Assembly: GCF_030658505.1 (NCBI RefSeq)
Contig: NZ_JAUTXR010000107.1
Location: 1 to 52,581, forward strand
Direction: 5' to 3'
Origin: Stenotrophomonas raiganjensis (SeqCode)
Lineage (GTDB): Bacteria; Pseudomonadota; Gammaproteobacteria; Xanthomonadales; Xanthomonadaceae
DNA length: 52,581 bases
Below are positions 30,765-41,319 of the stretch, piece after piece. The translations under genes were made by a program, and so were the position numbers. The notes beneath the pieces were generated by a model that made no database searches, was not told where the DNA came from, and worked only from the letters and a program-made list of their open reading frames with translations. How positions within the stretch are numbered: the first letter of the stretch is position 1; the number at the start of each line of letters is the position of its first letter.

Positions 30765-33700
30765 TCACGGCTGCACCACCGTGATCGTGGTCGGGTTGCT
30801 GCGGCCGACACCGCGCAGCTGCGGCCGGTACATGTCCTCCACCAGCGGCGGCGGCACCGAGTAGGTGCCCGGGGTCACCGCGCGCACCAGGTAGAACACG
30901 TTCGCCTTGCTGCCACGCGAGAGCTTCAGCGCGGCCACGTAGCGGTCGTCGCGGAACTCCTCGTGCTTGGTATCGGCGGCCTCACCACGGTCGCTGATGG
31001 TGATGCCATCGACCACCACGTCGGCCCACTGCTTGGCGTCGCCCAGGTTGAAGTTCTCGATCTCCAGGCCCGCCGGCAGCAGGTCGGTCAGCAGTGCATC
31101 GGGCATCGTGGTATCGGCGGTGACGGTGACACGCACGATCAGCGCTTCGCCTTCCTTCAGCGGGCGCGGCGTCCACGGCTTGCCATCGGTACCGTAGTAG
31201 CTGCGCTCGACGCCCAGCACGCTGTTGTCCGGCGCCGGTGCGCTGCGCGGGATGCCGGCCACGTCGATGCTGGCGAACATCGGCGGCTGCCCCTGCGGGG
31301 TGAAGCGCACGCCGCTGGCCAGTTCGCTGGCGCTGAAGTTGCGGCCGAACAGTTTGCGCTCGCCGATGGCTTCGGTGCTGCCACCGATCACCAGCTCACC
31401 GGCCACCAGCGCCTTCTGGTTGGCAGCAAGCGCCTTGCCGAGGCGGGCAATCGCCACCTGTTCCTGCGTGCTCAGCCACATCCAGCCGGCGTTGCGGCGC
31501 GCATCGAGGCCACGGCCCAGATCCACCGCACGCGCGTCCCAGGCCGGCTTGGCCAGCTTGTTCTCGTGGGTCAGCGCGATCATCAGCGCGTCATCGCGGA
31601 TCGCGCTGCCGTAGTCGCCGAAGTACGAGGGGCGCTCGCTGCTGGACTTGGCGAAGGCTGCCGCCAGCGCCGCCTGGCCACGCTTGGCATCACCCTGCAG
31701 CGACAGCGCCACGCCCAGATGGACCAGCGACAGGCCACCGACCGCCTTGCTGCGCTCGTTGTCGTACAGCGTGCGCAGGGTGCCCAGCGGTGCGCGGTTG
31801 ACCCGCGCCAGCACGTAACCCGAGTACGCCTGGTTGGCGAACTTCAGCTTCTCGCGCTCGTCCTGGCCATAGAACTGATTGCCGCCGGACAGCAGATCCT
31901 CGCTGAGCCGGTTGAGCGCCTTCTGCAGCACGTTGTCGGGCACCGCAAAACCGGCGTCCTTGGCATCGAGCAGGAACTCGGTGATGTAAGGGGTCAGCCA
32001 CGGGTTCACGTAGCCATCGTCACCCCACATCGAGAAGTTGCCATTGGCCACCTGCATCGACGCCAGGCGACCGAACGCCCCTTCCATGCGCTCGCGGCGG
32101 GTCTTGGCATCCAGGCCGTCGGCACCGAGCATCGACGACGTCGCCTGGTCCAGGATCAGTGCCGCGTAGCCCTTGCTGGTGGTCTGCTCGGCACAGCCGT
32201 ACGGATAATTCAACGCGCCCTGCAGCGCACTTGCGAACGGGATCGGCGGCAGCGGGCTGACCAGCAGGCGGGCATTCACCGACTCGGACATCAGGCCCTC
32301 GGTCAGGCTGCTGTCGAGGCTGACCGCCGCCAGCGGATCGAGCGTACGCACCTGCGAACGCAGTACCTGCGGCCATGCCGCACGCACCGGCAGGTCGTAG
32401 CGGCGGTCGGCCTTGAAGCCGTTGCCGTCCACCCGCACCCGCACCTTGGCCACGCTGTGGCCTTCGCGCGCCGACAACGGGAAGCTCAGCGTGGTCTTGG
32501 CATCGGCGTTCAACTGCACGCTGCGGCTGCCCTCGCCCAGGTTCAACGGGCCTTCGCTCTCCACCTTCACGTTGAACTGGCCCGGCTTGCCGGTGAAGTT
32601 CTGTACGTCCAGGGTCACGGTGCTGCGGTCGCCCGGGGCGAGCACGCGCGGCATGCTGGCCTCGGCCAGGATCGGCGCACGTACCACGGTTTCCACGTCG
32701 CGCTTGCCGTACTGGTCATCGCTGTAGACCAGCGCAGACACGCGCAGCGTGCCATTGAAATCCGGCACCTTCAGACGGACCCGGGCAATGCCCTTGGCGT
32801 CGAGCTGCACCGGGCCGGAGAACAGGTCCACGGTCTGCACGCGCGCGGTCGGACGCTTGGCCTGCGGCAGTGCCTGCAGGGCCATGTCGCCACCGAACTT
32901 CAGCTTGCCGGCACCGCCATCGAAGCTCTCGATCACCCGGCTGTAGATGTCATAGGCATCGATGCCGAGGCGACGCTGTGCGAAGAAGTGGGCGCCAGCA
33001 TCCGGCACCGGGAAACGGGTGATGTTGAGGATGCCCACGTCCACCGCCGACACAGTGACGTGCGCCATCTTGCCGGCCAGCTGCGGCGCGCTGACCGTCA
33101 CCGGCAGGTCCTGTTCCGGGCGCATCTGCTTGGGCGCAGCCAGGCCGACTGCCACGGTGCGGCCCTTGCGATCCATTGGCACATGCACCACACCCACGGC
33201 ACGGGCCGGGGTGATCTTGCTCGGCGCACTGCCGCCACGGAACACCAGCGCGGTGATGTAGACGTCATGACGCTCCCAGTCCGCGGTGACCGGGATCTTG
33301 AAGGTCGAACCCGGCTTGGCCTCGATATCCTGCACGTACAGCATGCGGTCGGTCTCGACCATCAGGATGCCCTTGCCGGCATGCGGCGGAGTCACCGTCA
33401 CCTCCAGCGTGTCACCTGCCTTGTAGCCGGTCTTGTCCAGGCCCAGCTTGACCTTGTCCGGGCGTGCATCCAAGCCCCGGTTGTCATCGCCCCAGCTCCA
33501 GCCGGCGCGGAACGGATAACGGCTGGTCAGGCCGGTGGACGGATCGAACACGTCCACCCGGTACTCGCCCCACTCCACCGGGAAATCGAAGGCGACCGCG
33601 CTGCTGCCGGCATCGACGGTGCGGGTTTCCTTGTTCTCGAAACGGCGGGTGTAGTCGTAGTCCCAGCGGTTGTCGTTGAAGGTCCAGTGATAGTCACGCA

Positions 33701-35672
33701 GTTCGCGCACCAGGGTGATCTTCAGGCCCTTGGCCGGCTGCGGCGTGCCTGCGGCATCCACGCGCATCAGTTCGAAGCGCGCATTGCCGTTGGAATCGGC
33801 ACCGTCCTCCGGATTGAACAGCGGACGCACACCCACCAGCGCATTGGCCGGCCACATCACCCGCTTCAGGGTGCGGGTGACCGTGCGGCCACCGGTCTCG
33901 TACAGGCTGCCGGACAGCACCACCGCGATCGGCGCCTTGGCCTTGGCCGCCTCTTCCGGCAACGCCACGTCCTCGCGCAGCTGGCCATTGCCCGGCAGCG
34001 TGGTGTCGATCACGTCCTTGGCTTCGCGCGGCAGCTGCAGGGTCGGGTCACCGAAGAAATAGCCCGGCAGGCCCTCCACCGGCCTCTGCTCGGCGGCTAC
34101 CGCCATGCGCGCGGTGAAGCGGTTGCCGTCGGCCGGTGCACCGTAGAGATAGGCGCCGTTGGCCTGCAGGCGCAGGTCCTCGCCCGGCTTCAGCGTCTTC
34201 TGCGCACTGTCCAGGTCCAGCTTCATGCGCTCGGGCAGGAATTCCTCGATGCGCAGGGTCATGCCCTGGATCGCTTCCTTGCTGGCCGGGTCGGTGCGGA
34301 ATTCGACCTGCCAGCGCCCGGTCGGCGCCTCGACCGGGATCACCTGCTCGAAGTTGATATAGCCCTGGTCACCCGGCTGCAGGCGGGTCTCGCGGAAGGT
34401 CTTGCCGTCGGGCTGCTTCAGGCGCAGGAACACCGGTTGCGCCTTGACCGGCTTGCCATCGTTGTCGCGCAGCAGCGCGGACAGGCGCACGGTCTCGCCC
34501 GGTCGGTACAGGTCGCGGCCGGACCAGGCATAGACATCGAACCAGGCGTTGTCACGGCCGGCCACGGCGAACTCGCTCAGGTCCAGCGCCGGCTGGTTGA
34601 ACGGCAGGAAGCTGGTGTCCTTGCCACTGCTGGCGACCAGCACGTGGGTGGCATCCAGGGTGTAGTTCAGCAGCGCATTGCCATTGCCATCGGTACTGCC
34701 CTTGAGCACCACCTCGCCCTTGGCATCCAGCACGCGCAGGTCGATGCCCTTCAGTGGCGCGCCGTCCTTCAGGCCGGCGGTGTGCACGAACAGCTTGTCC
34801 TTGTAGGCACGGGTATGCAGGCCGATGTCGCTGACCGAGAAGAACGCGGTGTCGAACTCGCCTTCATAGTCACCGGTGCGCTTGAGCAGGGCGAAGTACA
34901 GCCCCGGCTCCTGCAGTTCCTTGATGTCCTGGGTCGGCAGGTAGGTCAGCACCCGCTCGTTCTTCTTGCCCCCCAGGATGAAACGGTTGACGTAGACCGG
35001 CTCGGCCAGCTTGTTGATCGGACTGCGCTCGTAGTCGCTGCTCAGCTCCCAGCTGCCACGGCGGCCGCCGCGCTGGTACTGGCTGAAGAAGGTCGGCAGG
35101 TCCTTCTCGCGCACGCGCAGGAACTCGACATCGACCTCCGGCACGTTCACCGACACCACCGGCAGGCCACGGCTGTCCTTGGCCGGCAGCACGCTGCCCT
35201 GCGAAGCGAAACCGACCACCGGCTTCAGCTCGCCGCTGAACACCTTCTGCTTCAGCTCCTTGCCCAGGCGGCTGCCATCGGCGGCCAGCAGGTCGGCCGA
35301 GACCACCAGGCTGAACTCCTTGCCGGCCTCGACGAACGGGTAACGCAGGGTCAGGCCGTCATCGGACAGCGTCCAACTGCTGTCGTCGGTACCGACCTTC
35401 TCTTCGAAGCGCACCAGTTTGTCGAAGTCCTGGGTGCCGACCAGCGGGCGCGAGAACTCCAGCGCCAGCGACAGGCCGTCATTCTTCTGGTCCGGGTACG
35501 CGCGCAGCAGGGTGAATTCCTTCACCTGCTCGGCCTTGGTGGTGATCGCTTCACCACTGGCCTTGGGCAGCTGCCCGCTGTCGTTGCGGCAGCCGGCCAG
35601 GCCCAGCAACAGGCCTCCTGCCAGTACCACCGCCGCCCATCCCCACCGCTTCCGCCGTGCCGGACCGCTCAT
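30765..35672 (-). CDS. yfhM: Bacterial alpha-2-macroglobulin, lipoprotein
   Basis: Periplasmic protease-trapping lipoprotein of 1635 residues. The signal peptide ends in the lipobox LAGC (MSGPARRKRWG...LAGC). Repeated MG-type beta domains are followed by the thioester motif CAEQ with Cys1160 (YPYGCAEQTTSKG), so this is the thioester-active class. Such proteins are thought to guard the periplasm against incoming proteases, and PBP1C would repair the wall; the adjacency to pbpC supports this. The gene is the largest in the window and has no frameshift. Confidence 0.97.
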   Translation of the reverse strand: MSGPARRKRWGWAAVVLAGGLLLGLAGCRNDSGQLPKASGEAITTKAEQVKEFTLLRAYPDQKNDGLSLALEFSRPLVGTQDFDKLVRFEEKVGTDDSSWTLSDDGLTLRYPFVEAGKEFSLVVSADLLAADGSRLGKELKQKVFSGELKPVVGFASQGSVLPAKDSRGLPVVSVNVPEVDVEFLRVREKDLPTFFSQYQRGGRRGSWELSSDYERSPINKLAEPVYVNRFILGGKKNERVLTYLPTQDIKELQEPGLYFALLKRTGDYEGEFDTAFFSVSDIGLHTRAYKDKLFVHTAGLKDGAPLKGIDLRVLDAKGEVVLKGSTDGNGNALLNYTLDATHVLVASSGKDTSFLPFNQPALDLSEFAVAGRDNAWFDVYAWSGRDLYRPGETVRLSALLRDNDGKPVKAQPVFLRLKQPDGKTFRETRLQPGDQGYINFEQVIPVEAPTGRWQVEFRTDPASKEAIQGMTLRIEEFLPERMKLDLDSAQKTLKPGEDLRLQANGAYLYGAPADGNRFTARMAVAAEQRPVEGLPGYFFGDPTLQLPREAKDVIDTTLPGNGQLREDVALPEEAAKAKAPIAVVLSGSLYETGGRTVTRTLKRVMWPANALVGVRPLFNPEDGADSNGNARFELMRVDAAGTPQPAKGLKITLVRELRDYHWTFNDNRWDYDYTRRFENKETRTVDAGSSAVAFDFPVEWGEYRVDVFDPSTGLTSRYPFRAGWSWGDDNRGLDARPDKVKLGLDKTGYKAGDTLEVTVTPPHAGKGILMVETDRMLYVQDIEAKPGSTFKIPVTADWERHDVYITALVFRGGSAPSKITPARAVGVVHVPMDRKGRTVAVGLAAPKQMRPEQDLPVTVSAPQLAGKMAHVTVSAVDVGILNITRFPVPDAGAHFFAQRRLGIDAYDIYSRVIESFDGGAGKLKFGGDMALQALPQAKRPTARVQTVDLFSGPVQLDAKGIARVRLKVPDFNGTLRVSALVYSDDQYGKRDVETVVRAPILAEASMPRVLAPGDRSTVTLDVQNFTGKPGQFNVKVESEGPLNLGEGSRSVQLNADAKTTLSFPLSAREGHSVAKVRVRVDGNGFKADRRYDLPVRAAWPQVLRSQVRTLDPLAAVSLDSSLTEGLMSESVNARLLVSPLPPIPFASALQGALNYPYGCAEQTTSKGYAALILDQATSSMLGADGLDAKTRRERMEGAFGRLASMQVANGNFSMWGDDGYVNPWLTPYITEFLLDAKDAGFAVPDNVLQKALNRLSEDLLSGGNQFYGQDEREKLKFANQAYSGYVLARVNRAPLGTLRTLYDNERSKAVGGLSLVHLGVALSLQGDAKRGQAALAAAFAKSSSERPSYFGDYGSAIRDDALMIALTHENKLAKPAWDARAVDLGRGLDARRNAGWMWLSTQEQVAIARLGKALAANQKALVAGELVIGGSTEAIGERKLFGRNFSASELASGVRFTPQGQPPMFASIDVAGIPRSAPAPDNSVLGVERSYYGTDGKPWTPRPLKEGEALIVRVTVTADTTMPDALLTDLLPAGLEIENFNLGDAKQWADVVVDGITISDRGEAADTKHEEFRDDRYVAALKLSRGSKANVFYLVRAVTPGTYSVPPPLVEDMYRPQLRGVGRSNPTTITVVQP

Positions 35673-35756
35673 GTCGTCACTCCTTGATCGAGGTGGTCAT
35701 TATAGGCAGGCCGCGTCAAGGTGTTGACGCGGATTCGGCAGGAATGCATCGGAACG

Positions 35757-35841
35757 GTAGCGCCGGGCCACGCCCGGCGGTCCCCGGTAGCCGCCAACCT
35801 TGGTTGGCGTTGGGCCCGCGCCAACCAAGGTTGGCACCCAC
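35757..35841. repeat. Cluster of three REP units
   Basis: Two direct GTAG units of different stem families (GTAGCGCCGGGCCACGCCC at 35757 and GTAGCCGCCAACCTTGG at 35787) are followed by an inverted GCCAACCTTGGTTGGC unit that has lost its CTAC end. They fill the space between prpD and yfhM together with unremarkable sequence. Confidence 0.82.
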
Positions 35842-35852
35842 CAACGCCCACC

Positions 35853-37316
35853 TTACCCTGGCAGGTACAGGTCCACGTAGTCGGTCACCGGCATCGCTGC
35901 CAGCGCCACCGGGTCCAACGATGCGGCCAGGATGCGCTGCTGCTGGGCGGTCGGGAAGCGGTGGGCCAGGTGCCGGCGGAACTTGTCCATCAGCAACGGA
36001 ATGCCCTCCTCACGTCGGCGCGCGTGGCCCAGCGGGTATTCCACCAGTACCTCGGGCAGCTCAGTACCGTCGCTGAAGCGCACGCTCAGGCCATTGGCGA
36101 TGCTGCGCTTGTCCGGGTCCAGGTAATCGGCGCTGAGCTGCGGATCCTCATGGCAGGCCATCTTCGCGCGCAGTGTGTCGATGCGCGGGTCGGCGGCAAC
36201 GTCGTCCTCGTAGTCCTCGGCCACCAGCCGCCCATGCAGCAGCGCGATGGCGACCATGTACTGCACGCAGTGGTCGCGGTCGGCCGGATTATGCAGCGGC
36301 CCCTGCTTGTCGATGATGCGGATGCAGGCTTCCTGCGTGCGGATCGCGATATGCGCGATGTCCTCGACCCGTCGCCCCATCGCACGCAACTGCTGGTGCA
36401 GCGTGATCGCCGCCTCCACCGCGGTCTGACCGTGGAACTCGGCCGGGTAGCTGATCTTGAACAGCACGTTCTCCATCACGTAGCTGCCCAGCGGTCGCCC
36501 CAGCGTCAACGCCTGGCCATGCATGGACACCGCTTCGAAGCCCCAGGTCGGTGCGCTGAGCACGCTCGGGTAGCCCATCTCGCCACTGGCCGCCATCAGC
36601 GCCAGTCGCACGCCACGGCTGGTCGCGTCGCCGGCCGCCCAGCTCTTGCGCGAGCCGGTGTTGGGCGCGTGCCGGTAGGTGCGCAGGGACTGGCCGTCGA
36701 CCCAGGCCAGCGACAGCGCGTTGAGCATGCGTTCGCGATCCAGCCCGAGCAGCTGCGCAACCACGGCAGTGGTGGCCACCTTGACCAGCACCACATGGTC
36801 CAGCCCGACCCGGTTGAAGGAATTCTGCAGGGCCAGCACGCCCTGGATCTCGTGCGCCTTGATCATCGCCAGCAACACGTCGTGCACGGTCGGCGGCGGC
36901 CGACGCAGGGCCTGCGCGTTGCGCCCCAGCCAATCGCAGACGGCAAGGATGCCGCCCAGGTTGTCCGACGGATGTCCCCACTCGGCGGCCAGCCAGGTGT
37001 CGTTGAAATCCAGCCAGCGCACCATCGCGCCGAGGTTGAAGGCGGCCTGCACCGGATCCAGCACGTAGTGCGTGCCCGGCACGCGCGCACCGTTGACCAC
37101 GCTGACGCCCGGCACCAGTGGACCGAGCAGCTTGCTGCAGGCCGGGAAGGACAGCGCCTCCAGCCCGCAGCCCAGCGTGTCAAGCAGGCAGTGGTGCGCG
37201 GTCTGGAACGCCAGGGGTGAGTCGATGCGCGCGTCGCGCACGTAGTCGACGATATCCACCAGCAGCGCATCCCACGCTGCACGCTCGTTGGAGGGGGTGT
37301 GGCTGCTGGACATCAT
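35853..37316 (-). CDS. prpD: 2-Methylcitrate dehydratase PrpD
   Basis: Cofactor-free (MmgE/PrpD family) dehydratase converting 2-methylcitrate to 2-methyl-cis-aconitate in propionate catabolism. Typical segments are [11 protein letters not shown] near residue 48, [40 protein letters not shown] and [18 protein letters not shown]. The 487-residue length is normal. ATG at 37316 or the adjacent 37313 may be used; GGAGAA lies just ahead. Last gene of prpB-prpC-acnD-prpF-prpD, separated from prpF by a REP dimer. It overlaps functionally with AcnD/PrpF. Confidence 0.96.
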   Translation of the reverse strand: MMSSSHTPSNERAAWDALLVDIVDYVRDARIDSPLAFQTAHHCLLDTLGCGLEALSFPACSKLLGPLVPGVSVVNGARVPGTHYVLDPVQAAFNLGAMVRWLDFNDTWLAAEWGHPSDNLGGILAVCDWLGRNAQALRRPPPTVHDVLLAMIKAHEIQGVLALQNSFNRVGLDHVVLVKVATTAVVAQLLGLDRERMLNALSLAWVDGQSLRTYRHAPNTGSRKSWAAGDATSRGVRLALMAASGEMGYPSVLSAPTWGFEAVSMHGQALTLGRPLGSYVMENVLFKISYPAEFHGQTAVEAAITLHQQLRAMGRRVEDIAHIAIRTQEACIRIIDKQGPLHNPADRDHCVQYMVAIALLHGRLVAEDYEDDVAADPRIDTLRAKMACHEDPQLSADYLDPDKRSIANGLSVRFSDGTELPEVLVEYPLGHARRREEGIPLLMDKFRRHLAHRFPTAQQQRILAASLDPVALAAMPVTDYVDLYLPG

Positions 37317-37326
37317 GTGTTCTCCG

Positions 37327-37397
37327 GTAGCGCCGGGCCACGCCCGGCGGTTCAGCGGCAGGGCCCGCTGCGCTCGCCGGGCGTGGCCCGGCGCTAC
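37327..37397. repeat. Inverted GTAG-REP dimer between prpF and prpD
   Basis: GTAGCGCCGGGCCACGCCCGG and its mirror image ending GGCGCTAC flank a GC-rich linker. It lies inside the prp operon, directly ahead of the prpD ribosome site. Confidence 0.85.
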
Positions 37398-37412
37398 CGC
37401 AATGAACCTGCC

Positions 37413-38597
37413 TTACAACGTATCGGCCGGCACCCGCACCTTGCCTTCCATCAGCACGCGGGCGCTGCGGCTCATGATGGCCTTGGTCACCGTCCACTGG
37501 CCGTCAACGAGGCCGGCCTGTGCGCCGACACGCAGCGTGCCGGAGGGATGACCGAAGGTCACTGCTTCGCGTTCGCCACCACCGGCCGCGCGATTGACCA
37601 GGGTACCCGGAATCGCCGCCGCGGTACCAATCGCCACGGCGGCAGTGCCCATCATCGCGTGGTGCAGCTTGCCCATCGACAGTGCACGCGCGTGCAGGTC
37701 GATGGCCGAGGCCGGAATCGACTTGCCGCTGGACGACACGTAGTCCTGCCCCGGCGCCACGAAGGCGACCTTCGGTGTGTGCTGGCGGGTTGCCGCGTCT
37801 TCCAGCCTGTTGATCAGGCCCATGCGCAGCGCGCCGTATGCACGAATGGTCTCGAACTTCTGCAGTGCCGCCTTGTCTTCGTTGATCGCCGGCTGCAGCT
37901 CGGTGCCGGTGTAGCCCAGGTCGGCGGCATTGAGGAAGATGGTCGGAATGCCCGCGGTGATCATCGTCACCTCGAAGCTTCCCACACCCGGCACGTCCAG
38001 CGTGTCCACCAGATTGCCGGTCGGGAACATCGCGCCAGCATCGCCATCGTCGGACGGATCGATGAATTCGAGTTGGATCTCGGCCGCCGGGAAGGTCACG
38101 CCGTCCAGCTCGAAATCGCCGATTTCCTGCACTTCGCCATCGCGCATCGGCACGTGGGCGATGATGGTCTTGCCGATGTTGGCCTGCCAGATGCGCACGG
38201 TGCACAGGCCATCGCGTGGCACACGGGCCGGATCGATCAGCCCGTTGGCGATCGCAAACGGGCCAACCGCAGTGCTGAGGTTGCCGCAGTTGCCGCTCCA
38301 GTCGACGAAGGCAGTATCGATCGACACCTGACCGTACAGGTAGTCCACGTCGTGGTCCGGCACCGAGGCGGTGGAGATGATCACGCACTTGCTGGTGCTG
38401 GAGGTGGCGCCACCCATGCCATCGGTCTGCTTGCCATACGGATCGGGCGAGCCGATCACGCGCATCAGAAGTGCATCGCGTGCGGCGCCCGGCACCTGCG
38501 CGGCTTCGGGCAGGTCCTGCAGGCGGAAGAACACGCCCTTGCTGGTGCCACCGCGCATGTAGGTGGCGGGAATGCGGAGTTGGGGGAGAAATGCCAT
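37413..38597 (-). CDS. prpF: 2-Methylaconitate cis-trans isomerase PrpF
   Basis: Isomerase of the PrpF/diaminopimelate-epimerase-like fold that converts the trans-2-methylaconitate made by AcnD to the cis form. Features include PATYMRGGTSKGVFF at the start, SPDPYGKQTDGMGGATSSTSK and the second-half DWSGNCGNLSTAVGPFAI motif with its cysteine. The ATG at 38597 gives 394 residues with AGGGAT ahead. Lies directly after acnD, as in other AcnD-PrpF organisms. Confidence 0.96.
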   Translation of the reverse strand: MAFLPQLRIPATYMRGGTSKGVFFRLQDLPEAAQVPGAARDALLMRVIGSPDPYGKQTDGMGGATSSTSKCVIISTASVPDHDVDYLYGQVSIDTAFVDWSGNCGNLSTAVGPFAIANGLIDPARVPRDGLCTVRIWQANIGKTIIAHVPMRDGEVQEIGDFELDGVTFPAAEIQLEFIDPSDDGDAGAMFPTGNLVDTLDVPGVGSFEVTMITAGIPTIFLNAADLGYTGTELQPAINEDKAALQKFETIRAYGALRMGLINRLEDAATRQHTPKVAFVAPGQDYVSSSGKSIPASAIDLHARALSMGKLHHAMMGTAAVAIGTAAAIPGTLVNRAAGGGEREAVTFGHPSGTLRVGAQAGLVDGQWTVTKAIMSRSARVLMEGKVRVPADTL

Positions 38598-38618
38598 GAA
38601 AGATCCCTTGCAATGAAA

Positions 38619-38640
38619 GACGGCCCGTTGCCGGGCCGTC
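38619..38640 (-). other. Hairpin between acnD and prpF
   Basis: GACGGCCCG and CGGGCCGTC make a perfect 9-bp stem with loop TTGC, 7 bases from the acnD stop. Read leftward only TTTCATT follows, so it may be a weak terminator lowering prpF-prpD expression or an mRNA stabiliser. Confidence 0.65.
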
Positions 38641-38647
38641 GGTTGCG

Positions 38648-41266
38648 TCACGCTACCTTGGCGCCTTCCAGGAAGTCCTGCGCGAAGCGCTGCAGCACGC
38701 CGCCGGCCTCATAGATCGCCACTTCCTCGTCGCTGTCCAGGCGGCAGGTGACCGGCACGATCACGTCCTGGCCGTCGCGGCGGTGGATGACCAGGGTCAG
38801 GTCGGCGCGCGGGGTGCGCTCGCCGATCACATCGAAGGTCTCGGTGCCGTTGATGCCCAGGGTCAGGCGGGTGGTGCCCGGCTTGAACTCCAGCGGCAGC
38901 ACGCCCATGCCGATCAGGTTGGTACGGTGAATCCGCTCGAAGCCCTCGGCCACGATCGCTTCCACACCGGCCAGGCGCACGCCCTTGGCGGCCCAGTCAC
39001 GCGAGCTGCCCTGTCCGTAGTCGGCACCGGCGATGATGATCAGCGGCTGCTTGCGGTCCATGTAGGTCTCGATCGCTTCCCACATGCGCATCACCTTGCC
39101 TTCCGGCTCCACGCGCGCCAGCGAACCCTGCTTCACGCTGCCGTCGTCGTTGCGCACCATCTCGTTGAACAGCTTCGGATTGGCGAAGGTGGCGCGCTGC
39201 GCGGTCAGGTGATCGCCACGGTGGGTGGCATAGGAATTGAAGTCCTCTTCCGGCAGGCCCATCTTCGCCAGGTACTCACCGGCGGCACTGGAGGCCAGGA
39301 TCGCGTTGGACGGCGACAGGTGGTCGGTGGTGATGTTGTCCGGCAGCACCGCCAGCGCACGCATGCCTGCCAGCGTGCGCTCACCAGCCAGTGCGCCCTC
39401 CCAGTACGGCGGACGACGGATGTAGGTGCTCTGCGGGCGCCAGTCGTACAGCGGGCTGACCGCGGCGCCGTGCTCCACGCGCACGTTGAACATCGGGTTG
39501 TAGACGCTGCGGAACTGTTCCGGCTTCACTGCAGCCTTCACCACTGCATCAATCTCGGCGTCGCTCGGCCAGATGTCCTTCAGGCGTACCTCGTTGCCGT
39601 CGGCGTCCACGCCCAGCACGTCTTTTTCGATATCGAAGCGCACGGTGCCAGCGATGGCATAGGCGATCACCAGCGGCGGCGAAGCCAGGAAGGCCTGCTT
39701 CGCATATGGGTGGATGCGGCCGTCGAAGTTGCGGTTGCCCGACAGCACGGCCGTCGAGTACAGGTCGCGGTCGATGATTTCCTGCTGGATCGCCGGATCC
39801 AGCGCGCCGCTCATGCCATTGCAGGTGGTGCAGGCGAACGCGACGATGCCGAAGCCAAGCTTTTCCAGGTCCGGCAGCAGGCCTGCCTCTTCCAGGTACA
39901 GCTGTACCGCCTTCGAGCCCGGCGCCAGCGACGACTTCACCCACGGCTTGCGCTGCAGGCCACGCGCGTTGGCGTTGCGCGCCAGCAGTGCAGCGGCGAT
40001 CACGTTGCGCGGGTTGGAGGTGTTGGTGCAGCTGGTGATGGCGGCGATGATCACCGCACCATCGGGCATCAGGCCCTGCGCCTGCTCGGCCTTGCCCGCT
40101 TCCAGCTTGGCTTCGTCGGCGATGCCGCGCTCGGCCAGCTCGGCGGTGGCCACGCGCTTGTGCGGGTTGGACGGGCCAGCCATGTTGCGCACCACGCTGG
40201 ACAGGTCGAAGCGCAGCACGCGCTCGTACTGCGCGGTGGCCAGGTCATCGGCCCACAGGCCGGTGGTGCGCGCGTAGTTCTCCACCAGCGCCACCTGAGA
40301 TTCCTCGCGGCCGGTCAGGCGCAGGTAATCGATGGTCTGCCCGTCGATGTAGAACATTGCGGCGGTGGCGCCGTATTCGGGGCACATGTTGGAGATGGTG
40401 GCGCGGTCACCGATGGTCAGTGCCGCCGCCCCCTCACCGAAGAATTCAAGCCAGGCGCCGACCACGCGCTCCTTGCGCAGGAACTCGGTCAGGGCCAGCA
40501 CCACGTCGGTGGCGGTGATGCCCGGCTGCGGACGACCGCTGAGTTCGACGCCCACGGTATCGGGCAGACGCATCCACGACGCGCGGCCCAGCATCACGTT
40601 CTCCGCTTCCAGACCGCCAACGCCGATCGCGATCACGCCCAGCGCATCCACGTGCGGGGTGTGGCTGTCGGTGCCCACGCAGGTATCCGGGAAGGCCACA
40701 CCGTCCTGCACGTAGACCACCGGCGACATCTTCTCCAGGTTGATCTGGTGCATGATGCCGTTGCCCGGCGGAATCACGTCCACGTTCTCGAACGCCAGCT
40801 TGGTCCAGTCGATGAAGTGGAAGCGGTCTTCGTTGCGGCGGTCCTCGATGGCGCGGTTCTTCTCGAACGCCTGCGGATCGAAACCACCACACTCCACCGC
40901 CAGCGAGTGATCGACGATCAGCTGCACCGGCACCACCGGATTCACCTTGGCCGGGTCGCCGCCCTTGTCGGCGATCGCATCACGCAGGCCAGCCAGGTCG
41001 ACCAGTGCGGTCTGGCCGAGGATGTCGTGGCACACCACGCGCGCCGGGAACCACGGAAAATCAAGGTCACGGCGGCGCTCGATCAGCTGCTTCAGCGAAT
41101 CGGCGAGCGTGGCCGGATCGCAGCGGCGTACCAGGTTCTCGGCCAGCACGCGCGAGGTGTACGGCAGGGTGGCATAGGCGCCGGGCTGGATCGCATCGAC
41201 GGCGGCGCGCGCGTCGAAATAGTCCAGCGCGCTGCCGGGGAGGTTCTTGCGGTAATCGGTATTCAT
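38648..41266 (-). CDS. acnD: Fe-S dependent 2-methylcitrate dehydratase AcnD
   Basis: Aconitase-superfamily enzyme dehydrating 2-methylcitrate and needing PrpF. The three [4Fe-4S] cysteines are Cys413 (SCTNTSNPRN), Cys479 and Cys482 (CTTCNGMSG). The swivel domain carries ADYGQGSSRDWAAKG. The length of 872 residues and adjacency to prpF separate it from housekeeping AcnA. The ribosome site before the ATG is weak. Two hairpins flank the gene in the operon. Confidence 0.96.
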   Translation of the reverse strand: MNTDYRKNLPGSALDYFDARAAVDAIQPGAYATLPYTSRVLAENLVRRCDPATLADSLKQLIERRRDLDFPWFPARVVCHDILGQTALVDLAGLRDAIADKGGDPAKVNPVVPVQLIVDHSLAVECGGFDPQAFEKNRAIEDRRNEDRFHFIDWTKLAFENVDVIPPGNGIMHQINLEKMSPVVYVQDGVAFPDTCVGTDSHTPHVDALGVIAIGVGGLEAENVMLGRASWMRLPDTVGVELSGRPQPGITATDVVLALTEFLRKERVVGAWLEFFGEGAAALTIGDRATISNMCPEYGATAAMFYIDGQTIDYLRLTGREESQVALVENYARTTGLWADDLATAQYERVLRFDLSSVVRNMAGPSNPHKRVATAELAERGIADEAKLEAGKAEQAQGLMPDGAVIIAAITSCTNTSNPRNVIAAALLARNANARGLQRKPWVKSSLAPGSKAVQLYLEEAGLLPDLEKLGFGIVAFACTTCNGMSGALDPAIQQEIIDRDLYSTAVLSGNRNFDGRIHPYAKQAFLASPPLVIAYAIAGTVRFDIEKDVLGVDADGNEVRLKDIWPSDAEIDAVVKAAVKPEQFRSVYNPMFNVRVEHGAAVSPLYDWRPQSTYIRRPPYWEGALAGERTLAGMRALAVLPDNITTDHLSPSNAILASSAAGEYLAKMGLPEEDFNSYATHRGDHLTAQRATFANPKLFNEMVRNDDGSVKQGSLARVEPEGKVMRMWEAIETYMDRKQPLIIIAGADYGQGSSRDWAAKGVRLAGVEAIVAEGFERIHRTNLIGMGVLPLEFKPGTTRLTLGINGTETFDVIGERTPRADLTLVIHRRDGQDVIVPVTCRLDSDEEVAIYEAGGVLQRFAQDFLEGAKVA

Positions 41267-41319
41267 GGGCTGGCGGAGTGCTTGGGGCGGGCCGGGTGCC
41301 GGCGGTGCGGCGGCGAAAG

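Noticed and set aside
30636..35687. 1683-codon open frame antisense to yfhM
   Set aside because: A shadow of the intact alpha-2-macroglobulin gene; composition is biased and no domain is recognisable.
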